This document shows positions 48,493-57,638 of a DNA stretch of 64,000 nucleotides, piece by piece; position 1 is the stretch's first letter, and each line of letters starts with the position of its first letter. Made by a program: the position numbers and the translations under genes. Source of the stretch: Chthoniobacteraceae bacterium (lineage in GTDB: Bacteria; Verrucomicrobiota; Verrucomicrobiia; Chthoniobacterales; Chthoniobacteraceae). The stretch lies in contig JAQGOL010000008.1 of the NCBI GenBank assembly GCA_028293625.1, positions 1-64,000 of the forward strand, read 5' to 3'. The notes below the pieces were generated by a model, which had not been told where the DNA came from, made no database searches, and worked only from the letters and a program-made list of their open reading frames with translations.

Positions 48493-49487
48493 CGTGTGAT
48501 CACTCCCGCGGTTTGCGATGCGCGTTCCTTTGGCCTGTCGACTTTCCAATCGCTGCCGAAGAACTCCAGAACGACCGGAATCAACGCGCAGATCGACGCG
48601 CCGCCCACCATGGCCAGCACCGCCATTTCAGCCAGACTCAAGCCATGCCCTGGCAGGGGCGCCGTTACCACCAGATCGCCAAGCGCCGACGTGGAAAGAT
48701 GCCGTTCATTCACATCGGAATAAGTGCCGTTGAGGTCCGTGGCCAGTTTCCCCAATATGTCCCCTTCCTGCCGCGATTGATGCCCGTCGATAAAGCTGCC
48801 TTTATGGGTATTCCCCAGGCCGAGGATCAGCACCTCTTTCACCGATTTTGGCCTGAGCGCGATCGGTACCAGATTCACCGAATCGCCATCGGTAAAGATA
48901 ATCAACCGGGTGCTTTGTTCCGGAAATCCGTCAACCAGCTTGAGCGCGGCATTGATCGCCTGCCCAAGATCGGTCTGCCCCAATGGCATCGCGTAAGTCA
49001 GCGGCAATCCATTAAAAACATTGCGCACCAGCTCGGGATCGCGCGCCTCCATAATGACCGGAAGCGATTCGGTATAAAAACCGATGACGCCAAATCGCAG
49101 GTTCCCGCTCACCCGCTGCAGGATCGCCTCAACGACTTCCCGCATCCGGGCGTGCCGCGTCTGTTTGCCATCCGGACCCGCGTCCTGGAGATACATGCTG
49201 GGGGAAAGATCCGCGACGAACACGAGCCGCGTGGCGTTTTTGTTCGCGGCATCCTTTTCCGAGCCACCGTCCGCGCTCCCGATTTTCAGGATCAAAAGCG
49301 TTGCCAAACCCCATGTAAAAGCCGCGAGGCAAAGCGGCCGCAGAACCGGCACGATGCGAGTCCAGCCATTGGGCATCCCTTTTGGACCAAACGCAAGCCG
49401 TCCGAGCACGCGAATCCGCCGTGCGTGGAGCCACTCGGCGAGGGACGCCAAAAGCAGGATGGCAATGGCGGAAAGAAGGGAAATCAT
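48489..49487 (-). CDS. vWA domain membrane protein, first vWA gene of the second cluster
   Basis: MIDAS-type VADLSPSM; LRFGVIGFYTESLPVIMEARD; LIIFTDGDSVNLVP; N- and C-terminal TMs. Confidence 0.9.
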   Translation of the reverse strand: MISLLSAIAILLLASLAEWLHARRIRVLGRLAFGPKGMPNGWTRIVPVLRPLCLAAFTWGLATLLILKIGSADGGSEKDAANKNATRLVFVADLSPSMYLQDAGPDGKQTRHARMREVVEAILQRVSGNLRFGVIGFYTESLPVIMEARDPELVRNVFNGLPLTYAMPLGQTDLGQAINAALKLVDGFPEQSTRLIIFTDGDSVNLVPIALRPKSVKEVLILGLGNTHKGSFIDGHQSRQEGDILGKLATDLNGTYSDVNERHLSTSALGDLVVTAPLPGHGLSLAEMAVLAMVGGASICALIPVVLEFFGSDWKVDRPKERASQTAGVITR

Positions 49488-49795
49488 TCTTGGGAGAACA
49501 CGGCGACTGAGGGGAACCGCCTCGCGCAGACTGTCTTAGGGTGAACCTTGACGGTGAGCGCCTTTTCGATCCCAACAAATGACTGGCCATTAAAAGAAAG
49601 CCGCCGGATGTCCACGGCAAGGCGGCTTTGGTTAACGGCAAACGGGCGGACGTTAAAGGAAAACGGCTGACCGTTCACGGAAAACGGTCGAGCGTTCACG
49701 GAAAACCGCTGGCCGTTCGCGGAAAATGGCTGGCCGTTCACGGAAAATCGTTTCCAGTCCACGGAAAACCATTTTCCGTGGACCGGAAATGGCAA
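49484..49795 (-). CDS. Possible heptapeptide-repeat ORF (PFSVNGQ-type) overlapping the downstream vWA gene by 4 nt
   Basis: 103-aa ORF with TTG start, contains RFSVNGQ PFSANGQ RFSVNAR PFSVNGQ...; TGA at 49484-49486 overlaps ATG at 49485-49487. May be non-coding. Confidence 0.3.
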   Translation of the reverse strand: MPFPVHGKWFSVDWKRFSVNGQPFSANGQRFSVNARPFSVNGQPFSFNVRPFAVNQSRLAVDIRRLSFNGQSFVGIEKALTVKVHPKTVCARRFPSVAVFSQE

Positions 49796-49798
49796 TTG
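49589..49798. repeat. 21-bp tandem repeat array, about 10 units (consensus near GTTCACGGAAAACCGCTGGCC), possibly extending degenerate to about 49547
   Basis: Contiguous units at 49610, 49631, 49652, 49673, 49694, 49715, 49736, 49757 with exact 21-nt spacing. Confidence 0.92.
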
Positions 49799-49981
49799 AT
49801 ACCCATTAGATTACGATTTTCCTCCGTCTGGCGACGTTCCATCCTCGGACGGCAGCCTGGGTGGTCAACGGGGCCTTTCGGTTTCCGTCGGTGCGTCCAG
49901 GATTTCCCGCTGATATGGACATCCTCGGCTGGCAACTGCCAGACTTTGCGCAAGACGCCGGAAGCCAGACAGGGATTACGA

Positions 49982-52900
49982 TTAAGAAGGAGAGCGGGAG
50001 AAGCGCTGGCGGAGATGCTCGAAGGCCAGGTAGATGACCGGCGTTGTGTAGAGCGTCAGGATCTGGGAGAGGATCAGGCCGCCGGCGACCGCGATGCCGA
50101 GTGGGCGCCGCAACTCGGCGCCGGTGCCTGTGCCGAAGGCCAGCGGCAAGGTGCCAAAAAGCGCGGCCAGGGTCGTCATCATGATCGGGCGGAAGCGGAC
50201 GACGCAGGCTTTAAAGATCGCGTCTTCGGGGCTTAACGATTCGGAGCGTTCCACGTCCAGGGCGAAATCGATCATCATGATCGCGTTCTTCTTCACGATG
50301 CCGATCAGGAGGATTATCCCGATGAAGGAGACAATGGAGAGATCGAGCCGGAAATAGATGAGCGCCAGCAGTGCGCCAACGCCTGCCGAGGGGAGGCTTA
50401 GCAGGATCGTGAGTGGATGGATCAGGCTTTCATAGAGCATCCCAAGCACGACGTAGACGGTCAACAGCGCGGCCAGCACCAGGATCGGCACGGTGGAAAG
50501 CGAGGCTTGAAAAACCTGCGCGGTGCCTTGGAAACTTCCCCGCACAGTCGAAGGCACGTGCAACTCGGCCATCGCTTTGTTCACCAGCTCCGTAGCCTGC
50601 CCCAGCGAACCTCCGGGCGGCAGGTTGAACGACAATGTTACGGCCGGAAACTGGCTCTGGTGATTGACCGAGAGAAACGCGTTGGTGATCTCAAATCGCG
50701 CCACGGAACTGAGCGGCACCATCCGGCCGGTCTCCGATTTGACGTAAATCTTGTCCAGGGAGGAGGGATCGCGCAGGAACTCCGGGCTGATTTCAAGGAT
50801 AACGTAATGCTGGTTATAGCGTTTGTAGATCGTGGAGACCTGGCGTTGCCCGAACGCGTCGTAGAGGGCGCTGTCGATCGTCTGGGTCGTGACGCCGAAA
50901 CGCGCCGCGGCATCGCGATCAATAACGACACTCGACTCGAGCCCCTTGGTCTGTTGATCGGTGGAAACGTCCTTCAGCAGTGGCACCTGGCGCAGCTTGG
51001 CGAGCACCTTCGGCGACCATTGATTGAGTTCATCGAGATCTGAAGCCTGCAGCGCGTATTGATATTGGCCTTTGCCCATGCGTCCGCCGACGCGGATATC
51101 CTGGACGGCCTGCATAAAAAGGCTGATGCCGCCGATCTGCCCTGCCTGGCGCCGGATTCGTGCAATGACCTGGTCGGCGCTCACCTGGCGTTCACCCTGC
51201 GGTTTTAGCGTAATAAACATGCGGCCATTGTTCACGGTGGAACTGCCTCCCGCCGCGCCGATAAACGAACTGACCGTCGCTACCGCGGGATCGGCCAGGA
51301 CGACACGGGTCACCTGATCCTGCAGTTTGGCCATCGCCGGAAACGAGATATCCTGCGAGGCGTCGGTGGTGCCCATGAGCATGCCGGTATCCTGCTGGGG
51401 AAAAAAGCCTTTGGGGACCTGCTTATAAAGCCAGATGGTCGCCACAAGCGTCAGAGCGGTGATCACCAGCATGACAGCCTGATGTTTGAGCACCCAGCGC
51501 AGCCCGCTTTCATAGAGATCGAGCATGCCGGTAAAAAAATGCTCCGTCACACGGTGAAACATTCCGGGCGGCGACTCGGCATGGGAACGCAGGAATCGCG
51601 AACACATCATCGGCGTCAACGTGAGCGAAATGACCGCCGAGATCACGATGGCCAGGCTCAGCGTGACCGCGAATTCATGGAGAAGGCGCCCGATCAGGCC
51701 GCCCATGAAAAGAAGCGGAATAAAAACCGCGATCAGGGAGACACTGATTGAAACCACTGTAAAACCGATCTGCCGGGCGCCTTTGAGCGCGGCCTGGAAC
51801 GGACGCTCGCCTGCTTCCACAAACCGGAAGACGTTTTCGATAACCACGATGGCGTCATCGACCACGAACCCGACCGAGATGGTCAGCGCCATGAGGGAGA
51901 GGTTATCCAGGCTGAAGCCGAGCAAATACATCGCGCCAAAAGTGCCGGCCAGGGCAAGCGGAACCGTGACACTGGCAATGAACGTGGGCCAGAACCGGCG
52001 CAGGAAGAGGAACATCACCATGACCACCAGCCCAATGCTCAGCAGCATGGAGAACTGCACGTCATGGACCGAGGCCCGGATCGTCGTGGTGCGATCGCTT
52101 GAAACTTCAAGTTTCACCGAGGGCGGCACCCATCTTTCCACCTGCGGCAGCACCGCACGGATCCCGTCCACGGTCTCGATGACGTTGGCGCCGGCCTGTT
52201 TGAAAATAATCAGCAGCACGGCGCGTTTGGTCCCTGCCCAGCCGGCAAGACGCGAGTTTTCAACCCCCTCCTCCGCTGTCCCCAGCGCGCTCAATGTAAT
52301 GGGGACACCGCGCCGCTGGGCCAGGGCAATCGAACGATAATCAGCGGGCTCGAGCAACTGATCGTTGCTGTCGATCATGTAACTGGTCTCCGAACCGTCG
52401 ATGCTTCCCTTGGCCAGATTGACGTTCGATTGAGAGAGAACGTTGCGCACGTCTTCCATGCTCAATCCCACCGACGCGAGCGCGCTCGGATTCATCTGGA
52501 TGCGCACGGCCGATTTCTCGGCCCCGTTGATCACCACCTGGCTGACTCCCTCGATCTGGCTGAGGCGCTGCGCAATGATCGTGTCAGCCAGATCAAAAAC
52601 CTTCGTCGCCGGCAACGTGTCCGAGGTCAGCGTCAAAATCATGATCGGCGCATCGGCCGGATTGATTTTTCGGAACCGGGGCGGGCTCGGAAGATTGGAG
52701 GGGAGTTCCCCGGCGGCGGCGTTGATGGCCGCCTGCACGTCGCGAACCGCGCCATCGATTTTGCGGTCCAGATCAAACTGAAGCGTCACCGACACGCCGC
52801 CCAGCGTGCTCACCGACGTGATTTCGGAGACGCCCGCGATTTGCCCGAAACGCCGTTCAAGCGGAGCCGCCACTGAGGAAGCCATGGTTGCGGGATCGGC

Positions 52901-53059
52901 TCCCGGCAATGACGCGGAGACCTGCACCATCGGGAAATCAACCCGCGGCAATGGGGCCACGGGGAGAAAATTGTACGCGACAATCCCGAGGATAAAAAGA
53001 CCGGCAGCCAGCAGCGAGGTGCCGACCGGACGCCGGATAAATGGCTCGGAAATATTCAC
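49982..53059 (-). CDS. RND superfamily efflux pump inner-membrane subunit (HAE1/MdtC-like)
   Basis: MNISEPFIRRPVGTSLLAAGLFILGIVAYNFLPVAPLPRVDFPMVQVSASLPGADP; 12-TM RND layout. Confidence 0.96.
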   Translation of the reverse strand: MNISEPFIRRPVGTSLLAAGLFILGIVAYNFLPVAPLPRVDFPMVQVSASLPGADPATMASSVAAPLERRFGQIAGVSEITSVSTLGGVSVTLQFDLDRKIDGAVRDVQAAINAAAGELPSNLPSPPRFRKINPADAPIMILTLTSDTLPATKVFDLADTIIAQRLSQIEGVSQVVINGAEKSAVRIQMNPSALASVGLSMEDVRNVLSQSNVNLAKGSIDGSETSYMIDSNDQLLEPADYRSIALAQRRGVPITLSALGTAEEGVENSRLAGWAGTKRAVLLIIFKQAGANVIETVDGIRAVLPQVERWVPPSVKLEVSSDRTTTIRASVHDVQFSMLLSIGLVVMVMFLFLRRFWPTFIASVTVPLALAGTFGAMYLLGFSLDNLSLMALTISVGFVVDDAIVVIENVFRFVEAGERPFQAALKGARQIGFTVVSISVSLIAVFIPLLFMGGLIGRLLHEFAVTLSLAIVISAVISLTLTPMMCSRFLRSHAESPPGMFHRVTEHFFTGMLDLYESGLRWVLKHQAVMLVITALTLVATIWLYKQVPKGFFPQQDTGMLMGTTDASQDISFPAMAKLQDQVTRVVLADPAVATVSSFIGAAGGSSTVNNGRMFITLKPQGERQVSADQVIARIRRQAGQIGGISLFMQAVQDIRVGGRMGKGQYQYALQASDLDELNQWSPKVLAKLRQVPLLKDVSTDQQTKGLESSVVIDRDAAARFGVTTQTIDSALYDAFGQRQVSTIYKRYNQHYVILEISPEFLRDPSSLDKIYVKSETGRMVPLSSVARFEITNAFLSVNHQSQFPAVTLSFNLPPGGSLGQATELVNKAMAELHVPSTVRGSFQGTAQVFQASLSTVPILVLAALLTVYVVLGMLYESLIHPLTILLSLPSAGVGALLALIYFRLDLSIVSFIGIILLIGIVKKNAIMMIDFALDVERSESLSPEDAIFKACVVRFRPIMMTTLAALFGTLPLAFGTGTGAELRRPLGIAVAGGLILSQILTLYTTPVIYLAFEHLRQRFSRSPS

Positions 53060-56000
53060 GGCACTTGGACCGGCACCGCAGCCCGGGACTCAGTTGGCTC
53101 TTCCTCGTGTTTGCGTGAAAACCAATGTTCAAACCGCGCGAGGTAAAGGTAAATGACCGGGGTGGTGTAAAGGGTCAGGAACTGCGAGACCAGCAGTCCG
53201 CCAACGATCGAGATGCCAAGCGGTTGACGCAGTTCTGAACCGGTCCCCCGCCCCAGCGCGAGTGGCAGGGCGCCCAGGAGCGCAGCCGCCGTGGTCATCA
53301 TGATCGGGCGGAACCGCAGGATGCACGCCTTGTAGATCGATTCCTCGGGCGGCAACCCTTCCTCGCGTTCGGCTTCAAGGGCAAAATCAATCATCATGAT
53401 CGCATTTTTCTTCACGATGCCGATCAGCAGGATGATTCCAATGAGAGCGATCAATGAGAGATCGATGCGAAACAGCATGAGCGCCAGCAGCGCGCCGACT
53501 CCGGCCGAGGGAAGCGAGGAGAGGATGGTGATCGGGTGGATGTAACTCTCGTAGAGCACGCCGAGGACAATGTAGATCACGACGATCGCCGCCAGGATCA
53601 GATACGGTTCGCTCGCCAGCGAGGCGCGAAATTCGGCGGCGCTTCCGGAAAATGAAGTGACCACCGTGTCCGGCACCCCGATCGCTTTCTCCGCACGCTG
53701 GATTGCTTTCACTGCTTCGCCCAACGATCCGCCCGGCCGCAGGTTGAATGAAAGCGTCGTGGCCGGGAACTGACCTTCGTGCAGGATGGCAAGCGGGGCG
53801 GTGGTGGTTTTTAAAGTGGCAAACGCGCTGAGAGGAACGACAGCCCCGTTGACCGATTTCACATAGATCCGGCTCAGCGCCGCGGGGGTAAGCTGGAAGT
53901 TGGGCTGCACCTCCAGGATGACCCGGTATTGATTAAGCTGGGTGAAAATAATGGAGACCTGCCGCTGCCCAAACGCATCATAAAGCGTGTCGTCGATTGC
54001 CTGCGTGAGGACGTTGAGCCGGGCGGCTTTATCGCGGTCGATATCGATCTTAAGTTGAAGTCCGTTGTCCTGCTGGTCGCTGGCTACATCGGTTAATTCC
54101 GGCTCCATGCGCAGCTTTTCCAGAAGCCGTTTCGACACTTCTGAAAGCTCGGTCTCATCGGCGTCCTGAAGCGTGTATTGGTACTGAGTGCGGCTGACGC
54201 GGCTATCGATCTGCACATCCTGCACGGCCTGCATGAAGAGCGAAATGCCGGGGACATTCTGCGTGGCAGCACGCACCCGGGCGATGATCTGCGTGGCATT
54301 GGCGTTTCTCTGGTTGCGCGGCTTGAGATTGATATAAAGACGGCCGGTATTGACTGTCGTATTGACCGAACCGCCGCCAACAAACGTCGCCACGCTCAAC
54401 ACATCGGGATCCTGGCGGACGATATCGGCAATGGCCCGCTGCCGCTGCACCATGGCGCGAAAAGAGATCGACTGCGCCGAATCGGTCACCCCAAGGATCA
54501 TCCCCGTGTCCTGCTGCGGGAGAAGCCCTTTTGGAATGAGAATGTAAAGCCAGACCGTCGCCACCAACGTTCCGATGGCCACAAAAAGCGTGAACGCCTG
54601 ATGCCGCAAAACCCATTTTAGTCCGCCCTCATACCAGTCGAGCATTCCCTGGAACATCCGCTCGGTGACCCGGTAAAACCGGCCGTGCTCCGACTCGGAT
54701 TCCGGTTTGAGCAATCGGGCGCACATCATCGGCGTCAGCGTCAGCGAAACAATCGCCGAGACGACCACCGAGGCGCTCAGGGTGATCGCGAATTCGCGGA
54801 AGAGCCGCCCGACGATCCCTGTCATGAACAGCAGCGGAATGAACACCGCGATTAACGAAACGCTCAGGGAAATGATCGTGAACCCGATCTGCTTTGCCCC
54901 TTTCAGCGCGGCCTCCATCGGCTTGTCGCCCGCCTCAATATAGCGGACGATATTCTCAATCATCACGATGGCGTCATCGACGACAAAGCCGGTCGAAATG
55001 GTCAGCGCCATCAGGGAGAGGTTATCGAGACTGAATCCGCAAAGCTTCATGATCCCAAACGTGCCGATGACAGCCAGCGGCAACGCGATGCTCGGGATGA
55101 CTGTTGCCCAGAATTTACGCAGGAAAACAAAGATGACCGCGACGACGAGGGCGACGGTCAAAAGCAGGGTAAACTGCACATCTTCAACCGAGGCGCGGAT
55201 CGTTTCGGTGCGGTCGGAAAGGATGGAGACCGCCACGCTCGGCGGAAGCGATGCCTTGAGCCGGGGCAGCAGTTCTTTCACCTTGTCAGCTGTTTCAATG
55301 ATGTTCGCGCCCGGCTGCCGCTGAATATCGAGAATGACCGAAGGTTTGTCGCCCACCCAGCCGGCGAGCCGGGTATTTTCCACATTATCAACCACGTCGC
55401 CCACATCGCTGATCCGGATTGGCGACCCGTTTTTGTAGGCGATAATAATCGGCCGGTATTCTTCGGCGGAAAAAATCTGGTCATTGGCGCCAATCGAGTA
55501 TGACTGGCGCGCTCCATCGAAGCTCCCCTTGGGCGCGTTTACATTGGAAGCCACGAGTGCCGTGCGAACATCTTCAAGACCAAGCCCGGCCGCCGCCAGC
55601 GCCACCGGATCGACCCTGACCCGCACTGCCGGCTTCTGATTTCCCTGGATCGTAACGAGCCCGACACCGGTCACCTGGCTGAGCTTTTGAGCCAGCACGG
55701 TATCGGCCAGATCGTTGACTTTCTCCAAAGGCAACGTGTCCGAGGAAAGGACAAGGGTCACGATCGGCGTGTCGGCCGGGTTGACCTTGCTGTAGGTCGG
55801 CGGGTTGGGCATGTTGCGCGGCAGGACGCCGCCAGCCGTGTTGATGGCGGCCTGGACTTCCTGCGCGGCGGCATCGATGTCGCGATCCAAATTAAATTGA
55901 AGCGTGATGTTTGTGGTTCCAAACGAACTGGTCGACGTCATCGAGGAAATCCCGCTGATCTGCCCAAACTGCCGTTCCAACGGGGTCGTTACTGAGGAGG

Positions 56001-56178
56001 CCATCACCTCGGGGCTCGCTCCCGGATAACGCGCCCGGATTTCAACCGTGGGAAAATCAACCGCCGGCAATGCGGAGATCGGCAGGAAAGCGTACCCAAG
56101 CAGCCCCATCAGGACAACGCCCGCCATAAGAAGCGACGTGGCCACGGGCCGCCGAATGAAAGGCTCGGAAATATTCAC
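53056..56178 (-). CDS. RND superfamily efflux pump inner-membrane subunit (HAE1/MdtB-like)
   Basis: MNISEPFIRRPVATSLLMAGVVLMGLLGYAFLPISALPAVDFPTVEIRARYPGASPEVMASSV. Confidence 0.96.
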   Translation of the reverse strand: MNISEPFIRRPVATSLLMAGVVLMGLLGYAFLPISALPAVDFPTVEIRARYPGASPEVMASSVTTPLERQFGQISGISSMTSTSSFGTTNITLQFNLDRDIDAAAQEVQAAINTAGGVLPRNMPNPPTYSKVNPADTPIVTLVLSSDTLPLEKVNDLADTVLAQKLSQVTGVGLVTIQGNQKPAVRVRVDPVALAAAGLGLEDVRTALVASNVNAPKGSFDGARQSYSIGANDQIFSAEEYRPIIIAYKNGSPIRISDVGDVVDNVENTRLAGWVGDKPSVILDIQRQPGANIIETADKVKELLPRLKASLPPSVAVSILSDRTETIRASVEDVQFTLLLTVALVVAVIFVFLRKFWATVIPSIALPLAVIGTFGIMKLCGFSLDNLSLMALTISTGFVVDDAIVMIENIVRYIEAGDKPMEAALKGAKQIGFTIISLSVSLIAVFIPLLFMTGIVGRLFREFAITLSASVVVSAIVSLTLTPMMCARLLKPESESEHGRFYRVTERMFQGMLDWYEGGLKWVLRHQAFTLFVAIGTLVATVWLYILIPKGLLPQQDTGMILGVTDSAQSISFRAMVQRQRAIADIVRQDPDVLSVATFVGGGSVNTTVNTGRLYINLKPRNQRNANATQIIARVRAATQNVPGISLFMQAVQDVQIDSRVSRTQYQYTLQDADETELSEVSKRLLEKLRMEPELTDVASDQQDNGLQLKIDIDRDKAARLNVLTQAIDDTLYDAFGQRQVSIIFTQLNQYRVILEVQPNFQLTPAALSRIYVKSVNGAVVPLSAFATLKTTTAPLAILHEGQFPATTLSFNLRPGGSLGEAVKAIQRAEKAIGVPDTVVTSFSGSAAEFRASLASEPYLILAAIVVIYIVLGVLYESYIHPITILSSLPSAGVGALLALMLFRIDLSLIALIGIILLIGIVKKNAIMMIDFALEAEREEGLPPEESIYKACILRFRPIMMTTAAALLGALPLALGRGTGSELRQPLGISIVGGLLVSQFLTLYTTPVIYLYLARFEHWFSRKHEEEPTESRAAVPVQVP

Positions 56179-57575
56179 TTGGCCGGGGATTTTGCTCCGG
56201 AAGGGGTCCGTCCGCCGCCTTTGTCGGGCCGCCCCGGCTCCTTCGAGCCACCGCGCGCGCCACTTCCCTCGTTTCCTCCGGCGCCCGCAGCACTCCCTTT
56301 TCCCCCGGAACCGCTGAGAACAATATGCGAGCCGGGTTGGAGCTTGTATTGTCCATCGACAACCACGTGCTCACCGGCGGCCAATCCATCCTCGATTAAT
56401 GCCTGTCCCTCGGCGATTTGGGCGACTTTTACCGGTCGAAGTTCCACAGTTTGATCCGGTTTAATGACAAACGCATAACTGCTTTCCGGTCCGCGCTGGA
56501 CGACTGATGCCGGCACCACGATCCCGTCCTTTCTAACAGTCAGCAGCAGGCGCGCGTTGATAAATTGGCCGGGCCAAAGCTTGAGATCTTCATTGGGAAA
56601 AGTGGCCTTGAGCCGGATTGTCCCGGTCGTCGTATCAATCTGATTATCGATCACGGCAAGTTTGCCACGGCCCAGCTCGGTTTTGTTATCGCGTCCGACC
56701 GCCACAACGGCAAGCGGTTCGCCGCCGGCCGCTTGTTGTTCCTGAATTGCACCGAGATTCTGTTCGGGCAGGGTAAAAAGAAGCGAGATCGGTTTAAGCT
56801 GGCTGATGGACACAATTCCATTCGCGTCGCTGGAATGAATCACATTTCCCTGGTCGACCTGCCGAATTCCCACGCGTCCGCTGATCGGCGCGGAAATCGT
56901 TGCGTAACCAACCTGCACCCTCGCGCTTTCAATAGTCGCTTCATCGGCTTTCACCGTCGCCTCCAGCTGGCTAACCAGCGCCTTTTGGGTATCGAGCTGC
57001 TGGGGCGCAATCACTTTCCGGGCGCTCAACTCAACATTGCGCGTCAAATCAAGGCGCGCATTGGCAAGCTGGGCCTCATCGGACTTTTTCTTGGCCTCAG
57101 CCTGGCCGAGCGTCGCCTCGAACGGTTTGGCATCAATCTTCACAAGAAGCTCGCCCGCCTTGATATCCTGCCCCTCCTCAAACGCGACTTTTTCCAACTG
57201 CCCATCGACACGCGAGCGAACCACCACGGCATTGAAAGCCTGCACGGTGCCGAGCCCATCGAGGTAAATGGGGACGTCCCTGGCCGTGGCAATGCCTTCC
57301 ACGACAGGTACGGGCGGGCCTCCCGCGCCGCCGCCTCCGCCCCCCCTACCCACCGCTTCGGGTGGCGCCTCGGGCCTGTGAAAGTACGCCCATGCTCCGC
57401 CAATGATCAGCAGCAGGACGAAAATCCAGGGACCAATCCGCCGTTTCTTTTTTTTGGGGAGAGGCATGCGCGCGGACCCGCTCGGGGAAATCTGAGTGGA
57501 ATCACCGTTGTGGTGGCCCTCTCCGGGAAAAGCGGCGGGCTGGAGGCGGGAATCCTTATCGGGCATAGGCCCCAA
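56175..57575 (-). CDS. RND efflux periplasmic adaptor subunit (MdtA-like)
   Basis: TM anchor; DVPIYLDGLGTVQAFNAVVVRSRVDGQLEKVAFEEGQDIKAGELLVKID; Gly-rich C-terminal tail; likely start near 57467. Confidence 0.94.
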   Translation of the reverse strand: MGPMPDKDSRLQPAAFPGEGHHNGDSTQISPSGSARMPLPKKKKRRIGPWIFVLLLIIGGAWAYFHRPEAPPEAVGRGGGGGGAGGPPVPVVEGIATARDVPIYLDGLGTVQAFNAVVVRSRVDGQLEKVAFEEGQDIKAGELLVKIDAKPFEATLGQAEAKKKSDEAQLANARLDLTRNVELSARKVIAPQQLDTQKALVSQLEATVKADEATIESARVQVGYATISAPISGRVGIRQVDQGNVIHSSDANGIVSISQLKPISLLFTLPEQNLGAIQEQQAAGGEPLAVVAVGRDNKTELGRGKLAVIDNQIDTTTGTIRLKATFPNEDLKLWPGQFINARLLLTVRKDGIVVPASVVQRGPESSYAFVIKPDQTVELRPVKVAQIAEGQALIEDGLAAGEHVVVDGQYKLQPGSHIVLSGSGGKGSAAGAGGNEGSGARGGSKEPGRPDKGGGRTPSGAKSPAK

Positions 57576-57638
57576 GCATCGCTAAAAAACGGGCGTTTGC
57601 ATCCTCGAATAACTTAGGGAAATTCCGTTGGGGATCGC

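Noticed and set aside
49589-49798. Possible CRISPR array
   Set aside because: The 21-bp units are directly adjacent with no spacers, and there are no cas genes nearby; it is a simple tandem repeat
49628-50236. Plus-strand ORF across the repeat array (VHGKPLA-type heptads)
   Set aside because: Its C-terminal two-thirds is antisense to the RND gene end; the minus-strand reading fits operon structure better, though neither is proven
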